NCBI RefSeq assembly: GCF_001885585.1
Contig: NZ_LSRP01000087.1
Span: 1 to 56,683 of the forward strand
DNA: 56,683 nt
Source of the DNA: Pararhizobium antarcticum
Lineage (GTDB): Bacteria > Pseudomonadota > Alphaproteobacteria > Rhizobiales > Rhizobiaceae
Direction of reading: 5' to 3'
The notes beneath the pieces are model-generated. The model was not told where the DNA came from. It did no database searches and was given only the letters and a program-made list of their open reading frames with translations. The position numbers were made by a program, and so were the translations under genes. Of this stretch, positions 17,795 to 27,115 are shown in pieces; the stretch's first letter is position 1, and the number at the start of each line of letters is the position of its first letter.

Positions 17795-18583
17795 TCATAC
17801 CGTGCCACCCAGGCTGCTCTCTAGGGCCGCCAGTTCCTGGCCACCGGCCATCAAGTCCTGCAGTTCTTCGGGCGCGATGTCGCCGCGTTTTGCCGTCCCG
17901 ACCGTCTTGCCTCGGTTCAGCACGGTGAAGCGATCGCCGACGGCCATAGCATGCCGGACATTGTGGGTGATGAAGACAACACCGATGCCTTGTTTGCGCA
18001 CCTTATCGATCGTCGACAGGACATTCGCCGTCTGCCGCACACCAAGCGCGGACGTCGGCTCGTCCAGGATCAGGACCTTGGCGCCAAAATAGACGGCACG
18101 GGCAATCGCCACGGTCTGGCGCTCACCGCCCGACAGCGTGCCAACGGCCTGATCGGGACCGCGCAGATTGATCCCCATCTTGCGCATTTCCTCCATGGTC
18201 ACCCGATTGGCAAAGTCGTGATCGAAGAATTTCATCGGTCCGACTTTACGAAGCGGCTCATTGCCCATGAAGAAGTTGCGGCTGACGGACATCAGCGGGA
18301 TCATCGCCAGATGCTGATGCACGGTGGCGATACCCGCAGAAATGGCGTCGCGCGGATCGGCGAAATTCATCGGCCGCCCCTCGAACATGATCTCGCCCTT
18401 GGTGGGCTTGTAGACACCGGACATCGTCTTGATGAAGGTCGATTTTCCAGCACCGTTGTCACCCAGCAGGCAATGGCACTCTCCGGCAAAGAGATCGACG
18501 GAAACACCGGCCAGCGCGATCACCGAGCCGAAATGCTTCTCGATATCCTTCATCTGGATGAGGGGCGTGAGATGGCTTTCCAT
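17795..18583 (-). CDS. Putative inositol ABC transporter ATPase (CUT2, single domain)
   Basis: The 262-residue ATPase has Walker [10 protein letters not shown], the Q-loop in [11 protein letters not shown], signature LSGGERQT and Walker [13 protein letters not shown]. Like the two other CUT2 ATPases in this window it has a single nucleotide-binding domain. It starts one base after the permease stop with GGAGA inside the permease end as its ribosome-binding site, so translation is coupled. Its assignment to inositol uptake rests on the neighbouring regulator and catabolic genes and is an inference. Confidence 0.9.
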   Translation of the reverse strand: MESHLTPLIQMKDIEKHFGSVIALAGVSVDLFAGECHCLLGDNGAGKSTFIKTMSGVYKPTKGEIMFEGRPMNFADPRDAISAGIATVHQHLAMIPLMSVSRNFFMGNEPLRKVGPMKFFDHDFANRVTMEEMRKMGINLRGPDQAVGTLSGGERQTVAIARAVYFGAKVLILDEPTSALGVRQTANVLSTIDKVRKQGIGVVFITHNVRHAMAVGDRFTVLNRGKTVGTAKRGDIAPEELQDLMAGGQELAALESSLGGTV

Positions 18584-18584
18584 C

Positions 18585-19706
18585 TTATTTCTCCCCGGTG
18601 ATGATGCGGCGGATATAGGTGTTCAGAACCACAGCAAAGAGCAGAATGATCCCGAGAAACACACGAAACAGCGAACTCTCGACGCCGGCAAAGAATAGAC
18701 CCTGTTGAACGACGCCGAAAATCAATGCGCCCAGAGCCGCACCCAGGACCGAGCCATAGCCGCCGGTCAGCAGGGCGCCACCAATCACCACGGCGATGAT
18801 CGCCTCGAATTCCTTCAGCAATCCGCGATCCGCCCCGGCCGAACCGAACTCGATGACCTGGCAGGTGGCAAAGACGGTGGCGCAGAATGCGGTGAACATG
18901 AACATCATGATCTTCACCCGGTTGACCGGCACACCCGAATTCCTGGCGGATTCCGCGTCGCCACCAGAGGCGAAGATCCAGTTGCCGAACCGGGTCTTGG
19001 TCAACAGCACATGGCCGAACGCAACGAGCACCAGCGCCCAGACGATCAGCATCGGTATACCGTCGACGACGGGCATGCCCTTGTTCACACCCCGCTCGAA
19101 TGTCGCGATCAGCCCGATTTCACCGAACCACTGAAACAGCCCCGTCAAAACCTTGCCGCCGAACACCGGTGCAAGCCAGTCACCCTCGGCCGCTTCCCGG
19201 ATCCCCCCGATAATCGTCTTGTTCTCCAGGGTCTGCGGCAGAAAGATGGTCAATCCGCGCAGAATGAACAGCGATGCGAGCGTCACGATAAAGCTCGGCA
19301 AGCCGGTTTTGACGCAGATCCAGCCGTTCAGCGCGCCGGTCGCCACACATAGTGCAAAGGCAACCAGAATGGCGATCCACATCGGCCAACCCATGTTGAC
19401 GCTGAAGATGGCGATCATCATGCCGGCAAAGCCGATCATCGAGCCGACCGAGAGGTCGAACTCCCCAGCAATCATCAGGAGGCAGGCCCCGACAGCGATG
19501 ATCATGAACTGCGCCGATACGACCGACCAGTTCAACACACCCGCAGCATTGAACATGCCGGATTCATGCGCTGTCAGCAGGAAGAACGTGAAGACCAGGA
19601 TTGTGCCGCAAATACCGCCAAGCTCCGGGACAATCAGGGCTTCCCTGAACCGGGATCTTGACTTGATGCGCTCATCGCTTTGGTGAAGTGCTGGTGTCTC
19701 GGTCAT
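18585..19706 (-). CDS. Putative inositol ABC transporter permease (CUT2)
   Basis: The 373-residue inner-membrane permease is of the ribose/fructose type, with about ten helices, [19 protein letters not shown] near residue 95 and [20 protein letters not shown] near 315. A longer loop of about 50 residues around [20 protein letters not shown] lies in the middle. It is separated from the binding-protein gene by a strong stem-loop and is followed within one base by the ATPase gene. Its role as an inositol importer channel is inferred from the surrounding iol genes and the shared operator. Confidence 0.9.
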   Translation of the reverse strand: MTETPALHQSDERIKSRSRFREALIVPELGGICGTILVFTFFLLTAHESGMFNAAGVLNWSVVSAQFMIIAVGACLLMIAGEFDLSVGSMIGFAGMMIAIFSVNMGWPMWIAILVAFALCVATGALNGWICVKTGLPSFIVTLASLFILRGLTIFLPQTLENKTIIGGIREAAEGDWLAPVFGGKVLTGLFQWFGEIGLIATFERGVNKGMPVVDGIPMLIVWALVLVAFGHVLLTKTRFGNWIFASGGDAESARNSGVPVNRVKIMMFMFTAFCATVFATCQVIEFGSAGADRGLLKEFEAIIAVVIGGALLTGGYGSVLGAALGALIFGVVQQGLFFAGVESSLFRVFLGIILLFAVVLNTYIRRIITGEK

Positions 19707-19743
19707 CGGACCCCCTCAAAGTACAGCCGAAAAATGCGAAGAC

Positions 19744-19771
19744 GTGGTGGCCAACCTCCATTGGCCACCAC
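19744..19771 (-). promoter_or_regulatory. Strong intercistronic stem-loop
   Basis: A perfect 11-bp inverted repeat (GTGGTGGCCAA / TTGGCCACCAC) with a six-base loop stands 15 bases after the binding-protein gene stop. There is no T-run, so partial read-through or 3'-end protection of the binding-protein message is more likely than full termination. That would give more binding protein than membrane components. Confidence 0.75.
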
Positions 19772-19786
19772 ATACCCTTGAAAAAA

Positions 19787-20737
19787 TCAGCGGTACTCAC
19801 CCGCAAACTTCTCGACCTTTTCCAAGCCGTCCTTGGTGACGAAACCGGGACCCGAGTTGATGTTGTTGCCCGGCAGCACGCCGTAACGGTCATAATTGGT
19901 CAGGATGACAACCGGCAAATAGGCCTGCAGGAACGGCTGCTGGTCAATGCCCCATTGGATGACACCCTCCTTGATGGCCTTGACGATCTCTTCGCCGAGA
20001 TCGAAAGTCCCAAAATAGATCTGGCCGGCCATGCCGTTTTCTTTCAGCGCGGCGATGGTCGGATCTGCCGAAACCGGGCCGAGCGTCAGGATGCCGTTTG
20101 TGTCGGGATTGGCGGAGAGATAGGCCAGAACCTTGTTCTTGATTTCCGCCGGGTCGGTACCGCTATCGAGCATCGAGCCGCCCAGTTCAACGCCGAGACC
20201 GACGGCAAAGCCGCGGCAACGCTCGCCCACAGTCGGCTGCTGGATCGCATGGTTGACGCAGAGGAAGGAGGTCACACCATCCCCCTTGGCGCGCATGCCG
20301 GCAGCGAGGCCAGCGTCATATTCCGGTTGGCCGACATACATCAGAGCGCCCACTTCGCGCGCCTGCTCGGGCGTTCCCGTGTTCATGATGATGACGTCGA
20401 TACCCTGATCGACAGCCTTCCTGATCGGCTCCTTCAGCACGTCGAAATCGGCGAGCGTCGTGATGATCCCATCGGGTTTCGAAGCGGCGGCCTGATCGAT
20501 GATGCGCGCCATGTCGGCGATATCGCCCGTCGGCGGGTTTCGATACTCGACGGTCACGCCCATCTGCTCTCCGCCGAGTTTGATGCCGTTCTTGACGGTG
20601 TTCCACCAACTGTCGCTATCCGGCGCATGGCTGACCAGAACATAGCGCTCGCCTTCGGCAAGCGCCTGCGTGGCTGCCAGCATGGGCGCAGCAACAAGCG
20701 CCGTGGTCAAAACCAGTTTCTTGAAAAGTGACGTCAT
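19787..20737 (-). CDS. Putative inositol ABC transporter substrate-binding protein
   Basis: The 316-residue periplasmic protein has a classic signal peptide (basic start, hydrophobic residues 8-22, cleavage after ATQALA at about residue 27). The mature part starts EGERYVLVSHAPDSDSWWNT and shows the RbsB-type segments DGIITTLADFDVL and IDVIIMNTGT. GGGAGAGAGAA precedes the ATG. It is the first gene of the importer operon, divergent from the LacI-family gene, with an 18-bp operator identical to the one at the iolD promoter. Inositol as ligand is inferred from this shared regulation. Confidence 0.9.
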   Translation of the reverse strand: MTSLFKKLVLTTALVAAPMLAATQALAEGERYVLVSHAPDSDSWWNTVKNGIKLGGEQMGVTVEYRNPPTGDIADMARIIDQAAASKPDGIITTLADFDVLKEPIRKAVDQGIDVIIMNTGTPEQAREVGALMYVGQPEYDAGLAAGMRAKGDGVTSFLCVNHAIQQPTVGERCRGFAVGLGVELGGSMLDSGTDPAEIKNKVLAYLSANPDTNGILTLGPVSADPTIAALKENGMAGQIYFGTFDLGEEIVKAIKEGVIQWGIDQQPFLQAYLPVVILTNYDRYGVLPGNNINSGPGFVTKDGLEKVEKFAGEYR

Positions 20738-20821
20738 TTCTCTCTCCCTATGAGACTAAATTCGCGCTGAGCGCCGATCTCCTCCGACTCCCGACGTCAG
20801 TTAATACACAGCGCAATGCTT

Positions 20822-20839
20822 TTTGCAACCGATTGCAAA
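20822..20839. promoter_or_regulatory. LacI-family operator, copy 1
   Basis: TTTGCAACCGATTGCAAA, a near-palindrome with arms TTTGCAA/TTGCAAA and a CG near the centre as usual for LacI-family sites. It lies 85 bases upstream of the binding-protein start and 80 bases upstream of the lacI-type gene start, so it can control both directions. Confidence 0.8.
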
Positions 20840-20918
20840 TTTGACAGGCTTACTGACCTATACTGCATGCCGGCAGTCACGCTATAAGGGCGGACTGAAA
20901 GGCAGGAGGATGGCGACC

Positions 20919-21932
20919 ATGGTGGCGACTTTGAAAGACGTGGCCGAACGTGCCGGGGTATCCCGTTCCGCCGTGTCGCGTGCGTTTACCGACGGCGCCT
21001 CGGTCTCGGCGAAGATGCGCAAGCGTGTCGAGAAGGCCGCTTCAGAGCTTGGCTTCAGCCCCAATGTCCTCGCGTCCAGTCTGACAACTGGCCGGACAAA
21101 ACTGATCGGCCTTGTCTCGAACAATTTTCACAACCCTATTTTTCTTGAAGTCTTCGACCTGTTCACCCGCGCGCTCCAGGATCAGGGCTTGCGCCCGCTT
21201 CTGGTCAATCTGACCGATGAAACAGACCCCGCAAACTCGGTTCGCATGCTTCGGCAATATTCGGTGGATGGTGTTGTCGTGGCGTCCTCCACGTTGCCGC
21301 CAGCCTTTGGCAAGGCATTCCGCGATGCGGGCGTTCCTGTCGTCCATGCCTTTGGTCGCGTGACCAGCGCGCCGGAGGTGCATGTGGTCGGGATCGACAA
21401 TATCGATGCCGGGCGCTTGGCAGCCCAAACGCTGATAGCGCGCGGCTATCAGCAGGTCGCGTTCATGGGTGGGCCGGAAGTGGCAACATCGACACAAGAC
21501 CGATTGAAGGGATTTTTACAGGAACTCGCGCTCCACCCTCAGATCAGCGTTAGCCAGTCCTTTGCCAAAGCCTATTCCTTTGAGGCGGGGCGAGAGGAGA
21601 TGCAGGCTCTTTTGAGGCGCGACTATGCCGAGGCGTATTTCTGCGGCGACGACGTGCTGTCGATCGGTGCACTGTCGGCCATTCAGGACCGGCAACTTTG
21701 CGTGCCCGACGATATCGGCATCATCGGATTGAACGATATGGAGATCGCCGGCTGGCACAACATCAATCTGACAACGATACGTCAGCCGATCAAGGAGATC
21801 GTTACCTCCTCGATCGAACTGATAACGGCGATGCTGCGTGAACCCGCGCGTTTGCCGGAAGCGCGAATCTTCGCCTGCCAGATTGTCGAGCGGGGAACGC
21901 TGCGCCCATTGCCCATAACGGCCGCAGCCTAA
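20919..21932 (+). CDS. LacI-family transcriptional regulator of the inositol genes
   Basis: The 337-residue repressor-type protein has an N-terminal helix-turn-helix (LKDVAERAGVSRSAVSRAFT, residues 4-23, with hinge helix VLASSLTTGRT near 52-62) and a periplasmic-binding-protein-like effector domain (KLIGLVSNNFHNPIFLEV, then GIDNIDAGRLAAQTLIARGY). AGGAGG at 20904-20909 gives nine-base spacing to the ATG at 20919; an ATG at 20910 touches the AGGAGG directly and is too close. Identical operators in its own promoter region and at the iolD promoter make it the probable regulator of both. The effector is probably inositol or an early intermediate (inference). Confidence 0.88.
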   Translation: MVATLKDVAERAGVSRSAVSRAFTDGASVSAKMRKRVEKAASELGFSPNVLASSLTTGRTKLIGLVSNNFHNPIFLEVFDLFTRALQDQGLRPLLVNLTDETDPANSVRMLRQYSVDGVVVASSTLPPAFGKAFRDAGVPVVHAFGRVTSAPEVHVVGIDNIDAGRLAAQTLIARGYQQVAFMGGPEVATSTQDRLKGFLQELALHPQISVSQSFAKAYSFEAGREEMQALLRRDYAEAYFCGDDVLSIGALSAIQDRQLCVPDDIGIIGLNDMEIAGWHNINLTTIRQPIKEIVTSSIELITAMLREPARLPEARIFACQIVERGTLRPLPITAAA

Positions 21933-21962
21933 CGCTCGCCAGGCAAACAGAGGCCAGCACTG

Positions 21963-23096
21963 TTAGCGGAACAGCGGAGGCCGCGCGTCGGTCCACAGAC
22001 CGCCCGCCTTGGCCGAAGCCACGGCCGCATGAACCGCCGCCATCGATCGCAAGCCATCCTCCGCCCTCGGCAAACCATCGCGGACCTCGCCCCTGATGGC
22101 ATCGGCCAGATCGCAATAGATGTTCGCAACCGCAAGCGGGAAGCCCTCCGGATGCGCAATCGACACCCGGGAAAGCCGCTGTGCATCCGCATGCAGGCCG
22201 CTTTCGCCCTTTTCGATGATCTGGGTGCGGCCGTTGACAGGCGTATACATCAGCTGGTTCGGCTGTTCCGAGGCCCATCGCAGCCCGCCGGTTTCGCCAA
22301 AGACCTGAATATCGAACCCATGCTGCCGGCCGATGGCAACCGACGATGTCCAGAGCCGCCCGACCGTGCCGCCTGCCATGCGGAAGTTCACCATGGCGTC
22401 GTCTTCCAGCGTCCGGCTTGCAATCGTCGAGGCAAAGTCGGCTGAGAGGGTCTCGACCTCGTCGTTGCAGATGAAGCTTGCCATATGCAGGGCATGAATG
22501 CCGCAGTCGGCAAACTGTCCGGAGACACCTGCGACAGCAGGATCATAGCGCCAGCGGACGCGCGGATTGTCCGCGTTGGCAGCATCTCCATGGTGACCAT
22601 GGCTGAAATTGGTGACGATCAGGCGGATCCTGCCCATCTCGCCCGCCTTGACCATGGCGCGCGCCTGGCGCACCATCGGATAGGCGGAATAGCAATAATT
22701 CACCGCACAGATCCGGCCCGTGGCCTTGACCACCCGGACAATCTCTTCGCCTTCTTCCACCGTCATGGTCATCGGCTTTTCGCACAGCACGTTGAAGCCG
22801 GCCTCGAGAAAGGCCTTGGTGATCTCGAAATGCGTGGCGTTCGGCGTTGCCACGGTGACCAGATCAACCCGATCCGCCCGCCCGCGTTCGCCCGCAAGCA
22901 TTTCCGTCCAGTCGCCATAGGCCCGGTCCGCGGCGATCCCGAGCCGCTTGGCATAGTCCCGCCCCGCGTCTGGCCGATGATCAAGCGCGCCGGCGGCGAA
23001 CTCGAAATGCCCGTCCGCCAAAGCGCCTAGACGATGCGCCGGTCCGATCTGACTGCCTTCGCCACCACCGATCATACCCCATTTCAGTTTTGTCAT
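21963..23096 (-). CDS. Gfo/Idh/MocA-family oxidoreductase, probable inositol dehydrogenase (copy 1)
   Basis: The 377-residue NAD(P)-dependent dehydrogenase has a Rossmann N-terminus with WGMIGGGEGSQIGPAHR (residues 6-22) and the family EKP motif (CEKPMTMTVEEGEEI). Farther on, the stretch DCGIHALHMASFI contains the catalytic D-x-x-x-H pattern. Proteins of this type oxidise myo- or scyllo-inositol or a related cyclitol. It starts 12 bases after iolE and ends 30 bases from the convergent lacI-type gene. Which of the two Gfo/Idh proteins here is the main myo-inositol 2-dehydrogenase (IolG role) cannot be decided by eye. Confidence 0.85.
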   Translation of the reverse strand: MTKLKWGMIGGGEGSQIGPAHRLGALADGHFEFAAGALDHRPDAGRDYAKRLGIAADRAYGDWTEMLAGERGRADRVDLVTVATPNATHFEITKAFLEAGFNVLCEKPMTMTVEEGEEIVRVVKATGRICAVNYCYSAYPMVRQARAMVKAGEMGRIRLIVTNFSHGHHGDAANADNPRVRWRYDPAVAGVSGQFADCGIHALHMASFICNDEVETLSADFASTIASRTLEDDAMVNFRMAGGTVGRLWTSSVAIGRQHGFDIQVFGETGGLRWASEQPNQLMYTPVNGRTQIIEKGESGLHADAQRLSRVSIAHPEGFPLAVANIYCDLADAIRGEVRDGLPRAEDGLRSMAAVHAAVASAKAGGLWTDARPPLFR

Positions 23097-23108
23097 TGTG
23101 TGCGTTCC

Positions 23109-23999
23109 TCAAAAGCCAATGGATTGCAGGTATTCGCGGTTGGCCCGCGCATCCTCCAGCGGGGTGCCGGGCATCGATGGGTCGCAGTCCTGCTCGACCG
23201 TGCACCAGCCTTCAAATCCGGCGTCGACGAGGCGTTTGCGGACCGCTGGAAAGTCGACATCGCCCTTTCCCAGATTGCAGAAGATGCCCTCCCCGCAGGC
23301 TTTGTAGAAGTCCGTGCGGTTGGCGACCGCACGGGCCTTTACATCTGGATCTATATCCTTGAAATGCATATAGGAAATTCGGTCCATATGGCGATCCATG
23401 AAGGCGACGGGATCAAAGCCGGCGTAGGAATGATGCCCCGTGTCGAAGCAGATCTTGAGAATGCTCTCGTCCACCTCCCCCAGCAATCGTTCCAGTTCCG
23501 GCTCGAAATCGATAAAGCCCGCAGCATGCGCATGGATGCCGACGGTCAGACCATACTCTTCAGTTCCCATTCTGGCGACGGCGGCGATCCGGCTGCGGAA
23601 AGCGGCCCATTCGCCATCGTCCATCTGCTCGGCCTCCGTGGCGCGCCCTGCCGTCGGCGCGCGGCGCGGCGATATGCTGTCGATCAACACCAGATGCTGT
23701 GCCCCATGCGCGGCCAGGGCTTTGCAAGTGCGAACCGAGGCATCCATGACGTCATCCCATTTTGCCGGATCATGAAACGGACGGAACACCACGCCGCCAA
23801 TGATCGCCAGATCACGGGCTGCAAGTTCAGGCGCCAGCACGGCCGGATCTTCCGGCATGTAACCGATGGGGCCAAGCTCAATTCCCTTGTAACCAGCAGC
23901 CGCGCATTGATCCAGAACGGTTTGCCAGCTTGGATAGGATGGGTCGCTTGGGAATTCTATGCCCCAGGAGCAGGGTGCATTGCCGATGCGAATAGTCAT
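23109..23999 (-). CDS. iolE: Inosose dehydratase
   Basis: The 296-residue xylose-isomerase-like TIM-barrel protein opens with IGNAPCSWGIEFPSDPSYPS, the well-conserved IolE start. ICFDTGHHSYAGFDPV carries metal-binding residues in the middle, and the C-terminal part has GWCTVEQDCDP. It dehydrates 2-keto-myo-inositol (inosose) to the trihydroxycyclohexanedione that IolD uses. The ATG at 23999 with AAAGG about nine bases upstream is preferred to a longer frame to 24080 that would run into the neighbouring dehydrogenase gene. It lies between the two Gfo/Idh dehydrogenase genes in one operon. Confidence 0.93.
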   Translation of the reverse strand: MTIRIGNAPCSWGIEFPSDPSYPSWQTVLDQCAAAGYKGIELGPIGYMPEDPAVLAPELAARDLAIIGGVVFRPFHDPAKWDDVMDASVRTCKALAAHGAQHLVLIDSISPRRAPTAGRATEAEQMDDGEWAAFRSRIAAVARMGTEEYGLTVGIHAHAAGFIDFEPELERLLGEVDESILKICFDTGHHSYAGFDPVAFMDRHMDRISYMHFKDIDPDVKARAVANRTDFYKACGEGIFCNLGKGDVDFPAVRKRLVDAGFEGWCTVEQDCDPSMPGTPLEDARANREYLQSIGF

Positions 24000-24018
24000 T
24001 AGAAGGCCTTTCAATTGC

Positions 24019-25122
24019 TCAGAACGCGGCGACGTCCTGCCATGTCTTTGTTGTGGAGGAGGAGAGCGCGGCAGCGACAATCTGATTGACCATCATGCCG
24101 TCCTGAAAGGTCGGCCAGGCTGCTTTGCCGGCATGGATGGCCTCGAGAAAATCCTTGGCCTCGATGATGATCTGGTCCTGATACCCGGTGCCATGTCCCG
24201 GTCCCTGACAGAAGGACAGATAATCCGGATGCGTCGGTCCGGTCAGAATCTTGGTAAAGCCACGGCTGGCCTCCGGGCCTTCGGCCCGATAGAGCCAGAG
24301 CGCATTCTGGTCCTCCTGATCGAAGCGGATGGCGCCACTTGTGCCGGTGACCTCATAGGCGTAGCCCATTTTGCGGCCTGTCGAGATCCGGCTGAAATAC
24401 ATCTGGCCCATGACGCCGCTGTCGAAACGGCACATCATCTGCGCGTGGTCGTCATTGCTGACAGGGCCGCCCGGCCGCTGCCGGTGCACGGTTTCCACTT
24501 CGGCGATGACACTCCGGATGGGGCCAAGAAGCGCAAGGGCTGCATTGATCATGTGGGGCGCCAGATCGCCCATGGTGCCATTTGCCATACCCGTCGTGCG
24601 CCAGCTTGCCGGTGACTGCGGATCGGCAAGAAAATCCTCGGTGTGCTCGCCGCGAAACCATGTCACATCGCCGATAGCGCCCGACGCGATCAGCTGGCGT
24701 GCATATTGGCTGGCCGGTGTGCGAATATAGTTGAAGCCAACCATGTTGACGCATCGAGAGACCTCAGCTGCTGCGACCATGGCGCGACTGTCTTCCAGTG
24801 ATGCGCCCATCGGCTTTTCGCAGAACACAGGCTTTCCCAAGGCAAAGGCGGCCTCGGCAATGGCGCGGTGCGTGGCTTGCGGAGACGCGATGACAATGGC
24901 CTCGACCTTGGGGTCGCTCACCAGCACCTGCCAATCGGCAGTCCCCCGCGCAAAGCCATAGGCCTTCCGATAGTGTTCGGCTTTGTCTGCACTCGTGGCA
25001 CAGACCATTTCGAGACGCGGGCGAAGGGCCGTGTTGAAAACCGCTCCCACGGCAAGCAGAGCGACGGCATGGGCCTTGCCCATGTAGCCGCCACCGATGA
25101 TCCCGATCCCAATCTCCGACAT
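24019..25122 (-). CDS. Gfo/Idh/MocA-family oxidoreductase, probable inositol dehydrogenase (copy 2)
   Basis: The 367-residue dehydrogenase has the Rossmann start IGIIGGGYMGKAHAVAL (residues 5-21), the EKP motif in FCEKPMGASLEDSRAMV and the catalytic D-x-x-x-H in MGDLAPHMINAAL. It is first in the minus-strand operon, next to the operator at 25147-25164, and so is expected to be induced together with iolD. It differs clearly from copy 1 in sequence, so the two probably act on different inositol isomers or on an isomer and its keto form (inference). Confidence 0.87.
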   Translation of the reverse strand: MSEIGIGIIGGGYMGKAHAVALLAVGAVFNTALRPRLEMVCATSADKAEHYRKAYGFARGTADWQVLVSDPKVEAIVIASPQATHRAIAEAAFALGKPVFCEKPMGASLEDSRAMVAAAEVSRCVNMVGFNYIRTPASQYARQLIASGAIGDVTWFRGEHTEDFLADPQSPASWRTTGMANGTMGDLAPHMINAALALLGPIRSVIAEVETVHRQRPGGPVSNDDHAQMMCRFDSGVMGQMYFSRISTGRKMGYAYEVTGTSGAIRFDQEDQNALWLYRAEGPEASRGFTKILTGPTHPDYLSFCQGPGHGTGYQDQIIIEAKDFLEAIHAGKAAWPTFQDGMMVNQIVAAALSSSTTKTWQDVAAF

Positions 25123-25146
25123 CCCGACCCCTGCGTAATCTTTTTG

Positions 25147-25164
25147 TTTGCAACCGATTGCAAA
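25147..25164. promoter_or_regulatory. LacI-family operator, copy 2
   Basis: TTTGCAACCGATTGCAAA, identical over all 18 bases to the site at 20822-20839. It lies between the divergent starts of the copy-2 dehydrogenase (25122) and iolD (25250), where one bound repressor could silence both operons. Confidence 0.82.
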
Positions 25165-25249
25165 ATTCGTATCCTAAGGCTCAATATTTGACAAGCCGGA
25201 ATCGGACCGCAGTGTGACTGCGCGCTTTGGCAAACGGGGACATTCGGAC

Positions 25250-27115
25250 ATGAGCGAAGAGACCATTCGGCTGACCACGGCGCAGGCCATTATCCGTTAT
25301 CTGGCCAACCAGTTCATTGTGATCGACAGTGCTGAAATGCGCCTGTGCGGTGGGGGACTCGGCATATTCGGTCATGGCAATGTCGCATGCCTCGGCGAAG
25401 CGCTTTACGAGGCAAGGGAAGAACTGCCACTGTACCGGGGGCAAAACGAACAGGGCATGGGTTTTGCCGCGGCGGGTTATGCCAAACAATGGCTGCGGCA
25501 GCGTTTTCTGTTTTGCACGGCCAGCGCCGGTCCCGGCACGACCAATCTTTTGACCAGCGCCGCACTTGCCCATGCCAATCGGCTGCCGATGCTTCTCCTG
25601 TGCGGCGATACCTATGTCACCCGGCTGCCCGATCCCGTCTTGCAGCAAATGGAAAACTTCGGCGACCCGACATTCGGTGTGAATGATGCGTTCAAGCCGG
25701 TCGTGCGCTATTGGGACAGGATCACCCATCCGGCGCAAATCCTGCCGTCGCTTCCCAACGCCATCGCCACCATGCTGGACCCTGCCGACTGTGGTCCGGC
25801 CTTCATCGGCCTGCCTCAGGACGTGCAGGGATGGGTTTACGATTACCCGACGGTCTGGTTCGAAAAGAAGGTACACCGCATCCGTCGCCAGACCCCGGAT
25901 TCGGCAGAAATCGCCGACGCCGTGGCGCTGCTGCGGAACGCGAAAAGGCCGATGATCATTGCAGGCGGTGGCGTGCAATATTCCCGGGCGATTGCCGAAC
26001 TGACTGCCTTTGCCGAAGCGCGCCGGATCCCCGTGGTGGAAACCATTGCAGGGCGCGCCAATATGGTCTCGACACATCCGCTGAACATCGGCCCGATCGG
26101 CGTCACCGGATCGAATTCGGCCAATGCAATCGCTGCCGAGGCCGATGTTATTCTCGCCGTCGGGACGAGACTTCAGGATTTCACAACGGGGTCGTGGACC
26201 GCGTTTTCAAAAGAAGCGCGCTTTATCTCGGTCAATACGGCGCGCCATGATGCCGGCAAGCATCGGTCGCTTCCGGTTGTCGGGGACGCAAAGCTCTCGC
26301 TGCTCGCTCTCACAGATGCGCTCAAGGATTATGCTGCTCCGGCAGCCTGGGTCGCTGCCGCTCAGGCGCATCGCGCAGCCTGGGACAGCTACGTCGCCCA
26401 GAACGTGGCCCCGGGCAACAGGCCCAACTCCTATGCGATGGCCATCGGTGTCGTCAACGACCTCTGCCACAAGCGCGACCGCGTGGTGGCCGCCGCTGGC
26501 GGGCTACCCGCCGAAGTAACGGCAAACTGGCGCACGCTCGAAACCGGCACCGTCGATGTCGAGTTTGGCTTTTCCTGCATGGGCTATGAAATTTCGGGCG
26601 CGTGGGGCGCCCGCATCGCCCAGGCCGAACGCGAGCCCGAGCAGGATACGATTGTCTTCATTGGCGACGGATCGTTCATGATGATGAACTCCGATATCTA
26701 TTCCTCGGTTCTCAGCCGGAAGAAACTGATCATTCTGGTGCTGGACAATGGCGGCTTTGCAGTGATCAACAAGCTCCAGAACAACACGGGCAACCAGAGC
26801 TTCAACAACCTCCTGACAGATTGTCCGACGATCCCGGAGCCTTTCGCCGTCGATTTCGAAGCGCATGCCCGCGCGCAAGGGGCAATTGCCGAGACAGTCG
26901 CCAACCCCGCCGAATTGGCGGAGGCGTTCAAGCGCGCCAAGGCGGCCCAGAAAACCACCGTCATCTGCATGAAAGTCGATGCCTATGAAGGATGGACCGG
27001 CGAAGGCCACACGTGGTGGGAATGCGGCACGCCGCAGGTTTCCAACGACCCGGCCGTGACGGAGGCTCATCGGGCCTGGGAAGCATCGCGGCACCTGCAG
27101 CGCAAGGGCGTGTGA
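25250..27115 (+). CDS. iolD: 3D-trihydroxycyclohexane-1,2-dione hydrolase
   Basis: The 621-residue thiamine-diphosphate enzyme opens the cyclitol ring to give 5-deoxy-glucuronate. The cofactor-activating Glu is E67 in RGQNEQGMGFAAAGYA. The thiamine-diphosphate/magnesium motif runs from about residue 472 (GDGSFMMMNSD) to LDNGGFAVIN. The central domain has GPIGVTGSNSAN and DVILAVGTRLQDFTTGS. The ATG at 25250 is chosen because residues before it (from 25214) are not conserved and overlap the promoter region. It is the first gene of the plus-strand iolD-C-B-aldolase operon, and its stop overlaps the iolC start (TGATG). Confidence 0.95.
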   Translation: MSEETIRLTTAQAIIRYLANQFIVIDSAEMRLCGGGLGIFGHGNVACLGEALYEAREELPLYRGQNEQGMGFAAAGYAKQWLRQRFLFCTASAGPGTTNLLTSAALAHANRLPMLLLCGDTYVTRLPDPVLQQMENFGDPTFGVNDAFKPVVRYWDRITHPAQILPSLPNAIATMLDPADCGPAFIGLPQDVQGWVYDYPTVWFEKKVHRIRRQTPDSAEIADAVALLRNAKRPMIIAGGGVQYSRAIAELTAFAEARRIPVVETIAGRANMVSTHPLNIGPIGVTGSNSANAIAAEADVILAVGTRLQDFTTGSWTAFSKEARFISVNTARHDAGKHRSLPVVGDAKLSLLALTDALKDYAAPAAWVAAAQAHRAAWDSYVAQNVAPGNRPNSYAMAIGVVNDLCHKRDRVVAAAGGLPAEVTANWRTLETGTVDVEFGFSCMGYEISGAWGARIAQAEREPEQDTIVFIGDGSFMMMNSDIYSSVLSRKKLIILVLDNGGFAVINKLQNNTGNQSFNNLLTDCPTIPEPFAVDFEAHARAQGAIAETVANPAELAEAFKRAKAAQKTTVICMKVDAYEGWTGEGHTWWECGTPQVSNDPAVTEAHRAWEASRHLQRKGV

